Shown: positions 42,326-52,800 of the stretch, in pieces
Layout: each line of letters starts with the position of its first letter
Position numbering within the stretch: the stretch's first letter is position 1
NCBI GenBank assembly: GCA_002077065.1
Contig: NAJO01000015.1
Location: forward strand, 434,001 to 498,000
Length of the DNA stretch: 64,000 nucleotides
Source of the DNA: Cryoendolithus antarcticus
Taxonomy: Eukaryota > Ascomycota > Dothideomycetes > Cladosporiales > Cladosporiaceae
Reading direction: 5' to 3'
Notes under the pieces: model-generated
Seen by the model: the letters and a program-made list of their open reading frames with translations, nothing else
Told to the model about the DNA's origin: nothing
Databases searched by the model: none
Made by a program: the position numbers and the translations under genes

Positions 42326-44033
42326 ATGTCTGAAATGTTCACGCCGGCGCCGGCGCCGTAAGTACATGGCCATTTGTACCGCTGTGAACGGGGGACGCTG
42401 ACGAGGGATCGATCTCAGGCCAACAGAGCTTGGACGCTATCGAGTTCTCTCGGGAAGCGCAGGCATTCGCGTATCCCCATTGCAGCTAGGTGGAATGAGC
42501 ATTGGCGAAGCATGGACCGGTATCCTTGGATCCATGGATAAGAAGACTGCTTTTGAGTTGCTCGACGCATTCACGGCCGCGGGAGGCAACTTTGTGGACA
42601 CGTACGGCGACCCAGTCATCTTTCTTGACTATACTGACGGCTGGACAGCGCCAATAACTATCAAAATGATGAGAGCGAGTTGTGTAAGCTTCAGCTGAAC
42701 GTCATATATCATTTGGACAAAGACTGACGATCCGGCAGGGATCGGAGAATGGATGAAGGAGAGGGGAAATCGAGACCAGATGGTCATCGCGACCAAGTTC
42801 ACGAGCAGTACGTCACAATTTCGCTGTATCAGTGCATCCCTGCTGGAGCAGCGTAACATCTTTACCAAGATCTTGGTTGTTCACCCTCATGACTATATTT
42901 GATGGCGGGCGAGACTAGCCCGAGACTACGCACATACCGCTACCCTCGACGAATAGAGAGCGTGTGGCGAAACATCTCACTGCCCTCAGAGGTCGCTTGT
43001 AAACTTGGTCAAGCCTGTAGCAGCGCCACAAGAACCACAAGCATCTGCGGGAGCACAAGATCCAATAACGCTGGGGACTGACACTTTCACAGACTATGCA
43101 GGGTACAAGCATGGCAAAGGATTCGGCAGTCTAAATCACTCTGGAAATCACAAACGCTCGCTTCACATGTCTCTTCGTGATTCTTTACAGAAGCTCCAGA
43201 CTGAGTGGATAGACATACTTTACGTCCACTGGGTAGGTACACCGTTTACCACCCAGAGACCTCCCACTTACCACATATGCAGTGGGACTGGACCACATCC
43301 GTCGAAGAGCTCATGGATTCTCTCGACATCATCGTCAAGCAGGGCAAGGTCCTGTATCTTGGTATCTCCGATACACCCGCCTATATGTGAGAGTCACCGT
43401 CCATAACCCTAACCAAAACGCACACTGACACTGAGAAGCGTCGCTGCATGCAACACCTACGCCAGAGCACATGGCAAGACCCAATTCTCCATCTACCAAG
43501 GACGCTGGAACGTCATTCTCCGCGACATGGAGCGTGAAATCATCCCCATGTGCCGTCATTTCAATATGGCCATCGCCCCTTGGGATGCTATCGGATCGGG
43601 ACGGTTCCAGACCAAAGCTCAGCTCGAGGAGAAGAAGAAGAACAACGAGAAGATCCGCGCCATGCTAGGGCCTCCAGAGCAGACCGAGAACGAGGAGAAG
43701 ATCTCCGCGGCTCTGGAAAAAATCGCCAACGAGCACGGCGTCGCCTCGCCGACCGCAGTCGCACTGGCCTACCTCATGGCGAAGGCGCCCAATGTCTTCC
43801 CGATCGTCGGGGGCCGTAAGGTGCAACACTTGAAAGACAACATCAAGTCGCTCGAGATCAAGCTGTCAACCAAGGACATCGAGTACCTAGAGTCGATCGT
43901 GCCTTTCGATGTGGGCTTCCCGATCAACTTCGTGGGCGAGGATCCGCATGTCACTGGCAAGGCCGGCATGATTGTTGGTGCTGTCGCGCCAATGTCATAC
44001 GTTGTCAGGAGCCGTCCTATTGGGCATGAGTAG
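42326..44033 (+). CDS. aldo-keto reductase, aryl-alcohol dehydrogenase type, 385 aa (seven exons)
   Basis: NADPH-dependent reductase of the AKR superfamily, cytosolic. Exons 42326-42357, 42419-42602, 42650-42683, 42739-42807, 43093-43232, 43283-43386 and 43439-44033 all join in phase by GT-AG. Splicing restores [57 protein letters not shown] and [15 protein letters not shown]. The catalytic tetrad is visible: Asp and Tyr in DTANNY, Lys in ATKFTS and His in YVHWWD. The cofactor end has [18 protein letters not shown]. This arrangement is that of fungal AAD/norsolorinic-acid-reductase-like enzymes. Exon 1 encodes only ten full codons and ends in a GC-palindromic stretch. The fourth intron is 285 nt, far longer than the others (47-61 nt). 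Confidence 0.9.
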
Positions 44034-44269
44034 AGACTAGGCCGATTCAGGTTGCAATGTTCCTCTGTCTCACCCAACTTGGTCAGGTCATAGCGAATGG
44101 AACGAGAAGTCAAGATTTCTCGAGATATGTACAGTCACTTCCAAGCGCGCAAAAATGCAGCGCAAGACTCTATGTACAGAGTAGATCAATCCAACAACGC
44201 CGTCATCATCATAGTGGAGAAGGGCAGGCTTTCAGCTTTCATGCCAATCGGCCAGCGTCTTATCTCGCT

Positions 44270-45499
44270 TCAAAAGGCCCGCCCAATGTCACCGGCACTC
44301 CCTCCCTCACTCCCCTCGCCACTCCCACTTTCACTCCTTGCAAACGTGACACGTCTCGGAGTCGGGTACTCCATCCTCAAAGGTGAGCCGTGAGCAGAGC
44401 TTTCCTGACTTGCATGCTGCCGCGAGATCTGACTCGTGTGTGGCGAGCCGAGCTGAAACAGCGCTTGAAGGGCGTCGCGTTCAGCCTCTGCAGTCTGGGT
44501 ATCTGTCCGTAAAGGACGCGGTCGTTCTGGGCGTGTATGAGGCGTCGAGGGAGGTGACATGGAGTACTGCTGAGAAGAGTATGGATGGAAGCCGTTCGTG
44601 GGCTTCAAATCTGGGGCAGGCTGCAGACGAGGTGACGGCTCGTAAGCATAAGACTGCTGGTGCGAGAAGCCAGGGGCGAGGGCAGCGAACGAAGCAGAGT
44701 GGCGTTTCGAAGGTGGCGGTGCGATATCATCGTATGGCATGCGTTGAGCATCCGCACTGTAGATCGAGAGCCTAGCGGTGCCATTGCTCAGACCGCTGCT
44801 CACCGGCCTTCGTGCATAGTCGACATCAGGCATGCTGTACCTATTGGGAGACGTCTTGGGTGCAGCGATGCGTTCTACCTCGGCGAATGTCTTGTGTTCA
44901 AGACCATGATGGACTTTGACCATCGCGTAGCCGAGACGCGTCTTCAGACTTGCCGCCAGCTCGCCTGCTCTGCTGCCAGTGGAAGACAGTGACTCGGCCC
45001 GTGAGCGACCGCCACGAGGAACAACACCGATGGGTGTGTGCGTTACACTTGGTGCATTCTTGACATGCCCACTTGCAGTCCTCTTTGTACCATTTGTAAG
45101 AGGCGAGGCAACGTTCATCGGACTCGCCAACTGCACGTCCTGCTTCGCCATCTGTACTTCTGGCGTCCTTACACGATGGTCGCCCGACTGCACGTCAATG
45201 TTCATCGCCCCATACTCCTCATAGCTGGGCCGACTCGACGCAGGCGACGTGAAGTCGGTGTAGTCGGTGAGCTGCGACACATTACTACTACTCGTTTGTA
45301 GCCGCTGCACAACACTGCTCTTCGCGCTTCCATTGCTAGTGATCGACTCCTGCGACGCCGGAGCGGAGGACAGCGAGTGCTGGTACCCGGGTGCGTGCAG
45401 GGTACGCGTCGCCTGCGGGGATACGCCTGTCGCAGGCTTTGCACGGGTCTGTGTTATCGTCGTGGTGGGAGTGCGTGGAGGGTAGGTAGCGGTCGACAT
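44270..45499 (-). CDS. Whi5/Nrm1-type GTB-motif protein, probable G1/S repressor, 409 aa
   Basis: Starts at ATG 45499-45497 (MSTATYPPRTPTTTITQ); upstream codons in frame do not provide a likelier start. Nearly the whole protein is disordered, with many Ser/Pro and Thr/Pro sites (SPLT, TPIG, TSPNR, SPPSTPHTRP) suited to CDK phosphorylation. Near residues 180-212 lies one conserved helical motif, SLKTRLGYAMVKVHHG then HKTFAEVERI. It fits the GTB element by which Whi5 and Nrm1 bind SBF/MBF in yeast, with a core of (K/R)xRLxxAxxKV. The protein is therefore likely to restrain G1/S transcription and to be inactivated by phosphorylation. That role is inferred from one motif and composition. Confidence 0.68.
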   Translation of the reverse strand: MSTATYPPRTPTTTITQTRAKPATGVSPQATRTLHAPGYQHSLSSAPASQESITSNGSAKSSVVQRLQTSSSNVSQLTDYTDFTSPASSRPSYEEYGAMNIDVQSGDHRVRTPEVQMAKQDVQLASPMNVASPLTNGTKRTASGHVKNAPSVTHTPIGVVPRGGRSRAESLSSTGSRAGELAASLKTRLGYAMVKVHHGLEHKTFAEVERIAAPKTSPNRYSMPDVDYARRPVSSGLSNGTARLSIYSADAQRMPYDDIAPPPSKRHSASFAALAPGFSHQQSYAYEPSPRLQPAPDLKPTNGFHPYSSQQYSMSPPSTPHTRPERPRPLRTDTQTAEAERDALQALFQLGSPHTSQISRQHASQESSAHGSPLRMEYPTPRRVTFARSESGSGEGSEGGSAGDIGRAF

Positions 45500-45996
45500 T
45501 CTGCGGTTGATGTTGCACAGGTACGCAGTGCAGATGACTCTGTGACGGACTATCTCGCTTCTCGATCGTACGTTCGGTTCGAGTCGGTGGGCGAAGGCTG
45601 GGTGGGATGATGACGCGGTTCTGCAGATGGCAACGACGGCGGCGACGCGATTGAGAACGCAATTTTCGCTCTGTGAAATCGAGACAAATTGGACACAATC
45701 GCGACAACATAGCAGCGTGGAATACGATATGTGCACTCTCCCAGTGGCCCTGTGCGGATGTACTCTCGCATACTTCACTTACAATTCTGCGCCTTCCGTC
45801 TAGAGTGCAATGGTCACGTTCGCTCTTGCCCCACTTGCGTGTCAAGTTCGCGTGTGATCCATCTAAACGGCGGCACGAGCGCAGAGCATTGAGCATTGAT
45901 AAGGAGATTAATGACACACGGGATGGCATTGAAGATTTTGACATTTCCCTAGTGGCAGGGTTGTATTTGCGACTGGTGTTTCAACCAAGACACTCA
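45500..45996. other. intergenic, no gene seen
   Basis: Upstream of the Whi5-like gene and downstream of the 2EXR gene, both on the minus strand. Frames here are shadow-like. Confidence 0.4.
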
Positions 45997-46824
45997 CTAT
46001 CGATACTGCGGCGTCCACTGGACACCCGAGAAAGCTCTCGGCGGCGCTGCGGCAAGCCCTCCAATCTCGGTCTCGTGCTCCTCGTCCGTCCGATGAACAC
46101 CCATCAATGCATCTTTGCATCGAGCCAGATCTCGCATCATACGCTGTCGCTCTTCACTTTTGTACGAGCGTCCTCCCAGCCGAGCCAGCTGACGCAGCAA
46201 AGCAGTGACAAGAGCAACCTTCGTGTTCTGCGCGCTGGCGAGTGATCGCGGCGGGTCGACAACAGCGTTGTATCTGAATCTCAACGTGTGGGCAGGATAT
46301 CGCTGAGGTGCAGTCGAAGCTGGTGTCGTACCCGAGTAGATGCCTTGCTTGTACCCAAGCCATGTCGCTAAGCCCTCGATCTCTGCTGGACGAAGAGTAT
46401 GCGACATTGCTAGTGTGATGCACAGCTGCTGATTTGCTGCCAATGCGTTCACAGTGTCATCTGACAGCGCTTCGAGCCTGATCACGAGTGCCGTGAAGTC
46501 GAACTTTGCAATATCGAATGTGATAGGAGCGTTGGCGAGTAGCACAGGCTGATACTCTCGGAAGGTTTGCTTGCATACTAGCAATAGTCCTGTCACAGCT
46601 TGGCTCTGCTTTGGCCGACGTTTCTTCGATATGACCAGAGTCAAGGGGGTGATATCGGCCAGGCGCTCATAGACGGCATTACGCAGCTCGGGCGGCAGCG
46701 CGAGGAACGGCGATGTCGTGATTTTCTCGTGTGACAAGGTTGAAGGCGACGACATGCTGTCATTGCGATCACCCTGAGATGCATCCTTCCCACCAAACCG
46801 TAGCCGTCGCATCAAGTTGTCCAT
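45997..46824 (-). CDS. 2EXR/F-box-like protein, 275 aa
   Basis: Single exon from ATG (46824-46822). After a basic, Ser-rich start comes SPFLALPPELRNAVYERLAD, the short N-terminal motif seen in the large fungal family annotated as 2EXR or F-box-like. TGLLLVCKQTFREYQPVLLANAPITFDIAKF follows, in the usual place (leucine-rich, with Cys-Lys-Gln). The C-terminal half has no known domain (RLGGRSYKSEERQRMMRDLARCKDALMG is probably helical). Members are numerous in filamentous fungi and of unknown function; a role in protein-protein interaction is commonly assumed. Confidence 0.78.
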   Translation of the reverse strand: MDNLMRRLRFGGKDASQGDRNDSMSSPSTLSHEKITTSPFLALPPELRNAVYERLADITPLTLVISKKRRPKQSQAVTGLLLVCKQTFREYQPVLLANAPITFDIAKFDFTALVIRLEALSDDTVNALAANQQLCITLAMSHTLRPAEIEGLATWLGYKQGIYSGTTPASTAPQRYPAHTLRFRYNAVVDPPRSLASAQNTKVALVTALLRQLARLGGRSYKSEERQRMMRDLARCKDALMGVHRTDEEHETEIGGLAAAPPRAFSGVQWTPQYR

Positions 46825-47166
46825 TTCTTGTGAGCCTGTTCAGGTCAGCTGCTGACTCGCGAACCTGGATTCTGCAAACATTCATTACCCACCTTACGTC
46901 GATGAGTTTATGTCTCGGCGCCAATGCTGCGATCAGATCTCGCCTGACAAGAGCTTGAGGTAGATCAAGGCAAGTGCGTGCCGCACTACCCTGCAAGATG
47001 CGGGGATCTAAGGTCACGCGAGCTTTAGCCGCCACACTTCACGTGCTCAAGCCTGGGCCGGTCTCAAATAACCGGTCTGCAAGATCTGGCGTGCAGCTCG
47101 GAGTATTTGATAACTTTCACCTCCAATGGCCACCAAGGACATGTTGGGGAAGCTCAGTCGACACCC
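46825..47166. other. intergenic, no gene seen
   Basis: Upstream of the 2EXR gene and 3' flank of the kinase gene (both minus). No open frame, repeat or RNA gene is supported. Confidence 0.4.
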
Positions 47167-48537
47167 TCAGCTAATCTTACCCACACCCCTTAAGCTGAGA
47201 TACACATCTGTACCCCAACCAAACAGACTTTGTACGGCAATGCCACCGCCGAAGTACTCGGCGTATGCTCGTCCAAGAGGCAGTCCGTAACCCAGGCCAG
47301 CTAGACTACTGCCACCAGCAGCGCCGGCAGAGAGCATGTCGAGGGCTGAAGGACCAGCATCGCTTCCCGACGTCTTATCGTTGATCTCGTCCTCATTGAA
47401 CGTCGTGAAGCCATACTCCCACAACTTCGTGTGATTCTCCGGGCTGATACCACCGCCTCGGTCTCGTATACGGATCGTGACTCCTGGTGAACTACAATCC
47501 AGAGGCTGGATGTTTGAGATTGAAGGATGCGTGTCTAGGGTAGTATCGATCGGATCGTTGTCATGCCTCGCTGCACGATTGGCTACAGATCTGCCATTCT
47601 CCATAGCACGCCTCTGCTCTGCACGCCAGTCCTCGTTCTCCGGCGCCGGCGCAATCGTGATGTCGATTGGCTCTTTCTCCATACCAGCCTCTATCGTAGC
47701 ACGGAACGAGTTCTTCAAAAGCTCAGTCAGGATGTACTCCAAGTGCATGGGAATATGTGCGATCGTGGTATCAGGATCACCGCTCAGAATCACCGTCGGC
47801 CGCACGCCGTACTTCAATTCGCAGATCTCGCCTACAGTAGCTTCGCACCTTCGAATGATATCTGCAGGCTTCAACGCAGTATCGATCACACCGATGTATG
47901 AGGATTGCTCAGTCGCATCATGGCCATCCGAAAACTCAGCATGTGCCTTGGAAGAAAAGTGTAGCGCAATATGCTGCTCGGCGATCAACCTTGTGCCGAT
48001 TCGTGCCCTGAGATGCTCGTCCAAGAACCGCGTGATCTGCTCCGCACTGATGTACTTCCTTGCCTCCAGGAATCCTCTTGCCAGTACAGCGATCGTATTG
48101 CTATGCGTCTCCACTAAATCCGCCATGACTTCTGTGAACTTGATCTCGTCCTGCAACGTCTCGATGTGGCGCTCTGCGTACGGCAAGAGGGTACTGAGAC
48201 TGTGCACGTAGTTGTTGTGGATCTGCGACACATTCGGGTTCGCGACTACGATGTACGGCAGAGCTCTGAGGCTTTGTATGCGGTGTGCCAGACGCGATGG
48301 TAGGATGCTGAGCGTGAAGTTGGCGCTCTTGAGCAGCTGCTCTGTGGACAAAGGCGGACGTCCATGGCTACACAGGTCTGCCAGTGTCAGAGCATGCAAC
48401 GGCTCCGAGGCCAGTTGCTGTATTGCTCCATCGGTCACCGTTGCCGTCTGAATGCTGCGTTTGCTGAGGGCTCGTCTAACGAGATGGGCGCAGCCATGTC
48501 GACAAGTCGCTGCTCTGGCAGCGGCCAATATGAGCAT
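47167..48537 (-). CDS. mitochondrial PDK/BCKDK-type protein kinase, 456 aa
   Basis: Single exon; the first ATG is 48537-48535 (MLILAAARAATCRHGCAHLV). The Arg/Ala-rich start through ALSKRSIQT is a likely mitochondrial presequence. The N-terminal helical bundle includes RLAHRIQSLRALPYIVVANP and NNYVHSLSTLLP. The GHKL ATP-binding domain has the N-box EYILTELLKNSFRATIE, the G1 box IRIRDRGGGIS and the G2 box LAGLGYGLPLGRAYAEYFGG. This is the family that phosphorylates and switches off pyruvate dehydrogenase or branched-chain 2-oxoacid dehydrogenase; yeast Pkp1/Pkp2 are the closest concept. Sequence alone does not tell which complex is the target. A roughly 50-residue Ser/Asp/Asn insert lies between the N and G1 boxes. 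Confidence 0.88.
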   Translation of the reverse strand: MLILAAARAATCRHGCAHLVRRALSKRSIQTATVTDGAIQQLASEPLHALTLADLCSHGRPPLSTEQLLKSANFTLSILPSRLAHRIQSLRALPYIVVANPNVSQIHNNYVHSLSTLLPYAERHIETLQDEIKFTEVMADLVETHSNTIAVLARGFLEARKYISAEQITRFLDEHLRARIGTRLIAEQHIALHFSSKAHAEFSDGHDATEQSSYIGVIDTALKPADIIRRCEATVGEICELKYGVRPTVILSGDPDTTIAHIPMHLEYILTELLKNSFRATIEAGMEKEPIDITIAPAPENEDWRAEQRRAMENGRSVANRAARHDNDPIDTTLDTHPSISNIQPLDCSSPGVTIRIRDRGGGISPENHTKLWEYGFTTFNEDEINDKTSGSDAGPSALDMLSAGAAGGSSLAGLGYGLPLGRAYAEYFGGGIAVQSLFGWGTDVYLSLRGVGKIS

Positions 48538-49003
48538 CACATGCAGGCAGATGGCGAGAGCAGACCACGAGCTTTAACGAGATAACCCGAGTAGGTAAAT
48601 GATCGCTGTGTTGGCTGAGAGCCGCCTCATAGTCACAACATTCAATCACTTATCGAACGCCAAGTAAAAGCTTTGACTCTCAGAACAGCGAAGCAGTTCG
48701 TCTTGCTGGTAAAACACCAACACATGCATCTTCGAGTCACAGACACGCCAGCGAATCTGTCAGGCGACGTTGAGTGCGTGATAAGCTACTTGCGGTGAGC
48801 TGGCATCGGCAGCTGCATGGAAGCTAGAGGGAGCTGCTTCCTCTTCCAGCTTCCTCCGTTAACTTCCTTTCTTCATCTTCTCCCCCATCAGACTCGACTC
48901 GAAAAGCACTTAGAGGCAACAAATCCTCAGAGATCATCAACAGACCTCCTACAATCAAATCAGCATCCGCCACATCAGACCGCTCAACCCATCAAGCTTC
49001 AAG
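48538..49003. promoter_or_regulatory. divergent upstream region, kinase and micro-gene
   Basis: 466 bp between the kinase ATG (minus) and the 28-residue Cys-rich gene (plus). A long C/T-rich run at about 48836-48893 precedes the plus-strand gene, a common fungal promoter or leader feature that supports real transcription of that small gene. Confidence 0.5.
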
Positions 49004-49151
49004 ATGCATTCTACTTGCCCGAAATGCTCGGCCACGATTGCCGGTGGATCGAAGACATGCAGCTCTTGCGGAGCGGTAAGTCAGCGGCTCAAGTACAAGG
49101 TCTTTACATCAGTACTCAGTACTGATTGGAGGATAGAGCTGCCCGAATTGA
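49004..49151 (+). CDS. 28-residue Cys-rich zinc-ribbon-like micropeptide (two exons)
   Basis: Exon 1 (49004-49075) gives 24 residues with CPKC and CSSCGA. A 61-nt intron (GTAAGT donor, ACTGAT branch point, TAG acceptor) leads to exon 2 (49137-49151), which adds SCPN and TGA. The Cys pattern is CxxC-x10-CxxCxxxC, so four or five Cys could hold one zinc. A splice that extends so short a peptide into a further Cys, with a consensus donor, argues for a real gene. Without splicing the frame would run on to about 80 residues with unremarkable sequence. I recall no characterised family, and function is unknown. It is too small for most annotation pipelines. Confidence 0.6.
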
Positions 49152-49632
49152 GTGACCAAGATGACACTGGCAGGACGTTAGGAAAGTTAGTGATGACTGC
49201 ATGGCAACGTCCACCACCAAGTCGACGAATTGATGGGATCAACTAGCAGAGGCTGAACGCGAAGAATGAATCAATGATCAATTTTGCATTACAAGTACTA
49301 CGCAGCGCTGAACGCTCACTTTCCACGTCCGCGTCCTCCGTCTTCGCGGACAAGTCCGTCTTCCCATTCCATGAATGTTGCCTGAACGCCGCACCAGCCC
49401 GAGACCTTCATGTCGCCCTCCGGCCGTGTATGCGCCTTGCAGGGACGTTGCCCACTGAATGCGACCTCGCTCACTCCGCCGGACTCCTCGCTAAAACGTA
49501 ACGCTATGATCCATGGAAAAATGAGGCCTAGGTAACAATGTCGAGTCGAAGTTTCCATTCTCGACGATATGCCGAGGGATGATGGCTTCGCGGACGGTTC
49601 GGTCGTGAGACACTACTGTTCACATCGTGCCT
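49152..49632. other. convergent intergenic region
   Basis: Between the two small Cys-rich genes, which face each other. The minus-strand frame 49316-49558 lacks motifs and is probably 3' flank. Confidence 0.4.
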
Positions 49633-49870
49633 TCAGGTTGCCTGCCGTATGATCTGATCTACTTAGCGTCAGTGCTGTTCCCCACAAGCGAAGGAGTCGG
49701 CCTAACTCACGCTTCTCTGAGCAACCCTTGCACGCCTTGTACTTGCACTCCGTGCACTCAAATATGATCCAATGCGGGCCTGAATGGCATCGGTTGCAAT
49801 TCCAAAGTACTATCGTCGTGTGCGACTTTATCGTTTTGAAGGTGTGCTGGCATTCACCTGGCTTTGCCAT
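49633..49870 (-). CDS. 62-residue Cys-rich zinc-finger-like protein (two exons)
   Basis: ATG at 49870-49868 opens MAKPGECQHTFKTIKSHTT. Exon 1 (49870-49711) carries WNCNRCHSGPHWIIFECTECKYKACKGC, a pattern C-x2-C-x10-C-x2-C-x4-C-x2-C with His that would suit two zinc sites, as in small ZZ/B-box/RING-like folds. A 49-nt intron (GTGAGT donor, CTGAC branch point, AAG acceptor) joins exon 2 (49661-49633), ending SEKLDQIIRQAT. Read-through instead gives about 85 residues with a less ordered tail. Function is unknown; family assignment is not possible by eye. It is the second very small Cys-rich gene within 900 bp. Confidence 0.6.
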
Positions 49871-52800
49871 TACAACTGCATAGCATTAGTGGCAGGCCTT
49901 ATTGGTACGTAGCGATCTCGAGGTCGTACGTACTGAAAGTGGCTGTCTCGGCCACAATGGAGCTCGGTCACAGTGTCTGCTTGGATGTGCTATGCCGTGA
50001 CTCCCACAAGGCCTAGCTTACAATAGGGATCGAGTCCGTAGTGTAGATGGCTGGGTCGAGAGGGCAGAAAGGAGGAGCCAGATGCATAAGCAGTCGCTCT
50101 ATGTAAGATCGAGTCGCGACAGTGAAGTCGAGTCGCTGCAGTGGAGCTGACGTTGAACGAGTGACGCTTCCCGATGTACTGGAGTGGAGTCGGATGATAG
50201 CGAGGCCACCGAATCTATATACTACGAAGTGACGAGATGAAGAGAGAATAGCAGAGCACAGATGAGGAAGCTGCCTTTCTTATGCCAGCACCAGGCTCTC
50301 AGCCAGTGACAGGCCTGACACACAAGCCTCTGAAAGGGGAGGAGATAGTGATGGGAAGCAGCAACAAGGCAAGACTCAGTGGTACCATGGAGGGCTGCAG
50401 ACGATGCGACACGCTGGCCCTCTTCTCTCTCATCGTCAGCCATCTAAGACTAAGCCGGGCGTGGCTTCTGCGATCCCGCCGCCGCGGAAGTGGGTTGCGA
50501 TCTAATGCTGGCTTAATGCTTGCGGTAGGGCCAAATAGATGACCCTTTCGAGCGATGGTGTGCGGGCGGGAAGCGCCTCTTCGAACGATGTCTTTTTCCA
50601 GAAGCTGCGCGTCGACATTAACGGCGTGAGATGGCAGGGGGGCCGATCTGCGGCTGGCGGATCTCCCCGCTGCACACAGAAGCCGGGTTCTGGCAGCAAA
50701 ACCAGGCTGCGTGGCACATTTGATGGGATCTCTGTGCCGCTTATCAACATACACACAGTATGCCAATTTCATCGACAGCATTCAAGGCGCCTGCGCGGCT
50801 GATCGCATAGACCCCATTCGGCGGATCGTGATGAGATGACTGATGAGATCGTATCGATCAGGTGGCTCGACCACTACCACCCAACCGGGAGCCTTGCATA
50901 ACGCCACGAGCCGCCCTGGAGCCGCCATGACAAGTGCCGCGCCAATGGCATCTGCCATCTTCACCTACACCTTTGTGGCAGAGACAGAGATATGACTGCT
51001 CACAAAGCGCTCCTACACCTTCACCAAGCTGCCAGCAGCCCACCGCGCTGCATCGTCGCAGACCTGGCGTTGGCAGTATGATCACTTCGCGCTCGTCCGT
51101 ACACCTGCGCAACACACCATTCACCTAACAATTCCATGAACCGGCGTGCTGCACAAGGCGCTCAACAAGGACATGAAGTCGAAGAAGTCCATTTCCGGTT
51201 GTGCAGCATCAAGAGGCACGCGCATTGACAGCTTTCCCTGCGCACCGGCCCTGAGACCACAATCCCACCGACCCGGTTTTTTGCAGAGATCATCTGCAGC
51301 CACTCCTAAGCTTGCGCAACGGTCCAGGGCACCATGCAGGCGTCCGTCGCGCTGTGCTTTAGTTCGCAGACTGCGACCACCGATTGACTCGCGCCTGCAG
51401 CGACCTGGCTCTTGGGATTATGGTGAGATGCGATGGGTAACGTTATGTGTGTGTTGTAGGTATTGTCTGGCAACGTGCCCGAGTCGTGCAGCTCGGTCAC
51501 AGAGATCTTGTGCGCTTACGATAGCTGATACAAATCGCTGTGCTTATAATCAAGCATTGGTGCGGGACTCGCAATGATCTACGATCTCAAATTCGATGGC
51601 GATGCTGCATTGTTCCAGGCCAGATTACCTCTCCCGGGTGAACGGTAGGCAGTATCTTAGCCTCGAAGATCATCTCTATGGAGCTTGTCATCATGGAGAG
51701 GCTCATCAAGGCGCATCTAGCCTGTTACACCAGAGCGGATGACGCACGGACATCCCCGGTCGTGTGACGATACTAAAGAGTGCCGTCTTTGTGATGGTGA
51801 ACCGCAGCGCCCTCTCAACATTATTGCCTACTGACCGCCACGTCTGTAGCTATGCGCCGATCGAGCATCTCCGTTCATGTCAGTGGCTTGCCCGGCATAC
51901 CTCGCCCATGTGCCTTATATGACTGCATCACCGCCATGGCGCTGGTCAACGGCTGTCGACATGCGCCTTCGCGTTACATGGCGATCGACCCGAGCTTTCA
52001 TGCACAGGCATCACTTCCGCGGTACGGTAAGACAGGGCAAGCTTCTAGATCAGTCACCCTCATGAGCGCATCCATACTAGCCTACGGGCCTCCTTTCCTT
52101 CTCCAACTCTTCTAGCCACGCCACCGACGCCTCACTTGGCGGATGTCACGTTCCACCGTGTGGCATATCGGAGCTTTGAGCCGGCTGTGTAGCATTGCAC
52201 AAAGCCTCTCCGCTCATGGCGCTTGTGAGCACTTGATATTGCTGGTGTCACGACGTTGTATCTGGCATTGCGCAATCCGGGATGCTAATGCAGGTACGGT
52301 GCCTTAGCCAGGTCGGCGGATGAGCGGAGAGCAGTGGGTCCGGCGTCCATCACCAGCGAACGAGTCCCGCTGAGAGCAAGTGGCCGAATAGATCCCACAT
52401 CGCGGATACCTTCTGACCCTGGTGACACGGATAATCGTTAGTACAGTGGAGTGCTGTCGAGCTGGGAGGGAGAGAGCATTCCTCGCATAGCTACTATGAA
52501 TGATATTTTCACCATCTCGCCCACACGCCATGTCGCCTCCCTGGTCCCTGATAGCAATCAACAGGTCGTAGAGCTCGCGTGTTTCACTGCGACTCATTCG
52601 CGATGCAAGATCACTGAAAGGCAACGCACGTAGAAGGTACTCCAGACGAACCTTGAAACTCGCTACCAAATGGATTTCTTGGCATGAACATGGTCACCTC
52701 ACTTCTCGCGTAGTGTGGACAGAGCATTCGATACATCACATGCGTATGATATTGTCACTGTGATGTTCGCAGTCCAAGCATTTGACATCGCGAGTATCCA

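Noticed and set aside
50095..50145. Tandem-like GTCGAGTCG units
   Set aside because: Only two or three imperfect units; too short and degenerate to call a repeat array.
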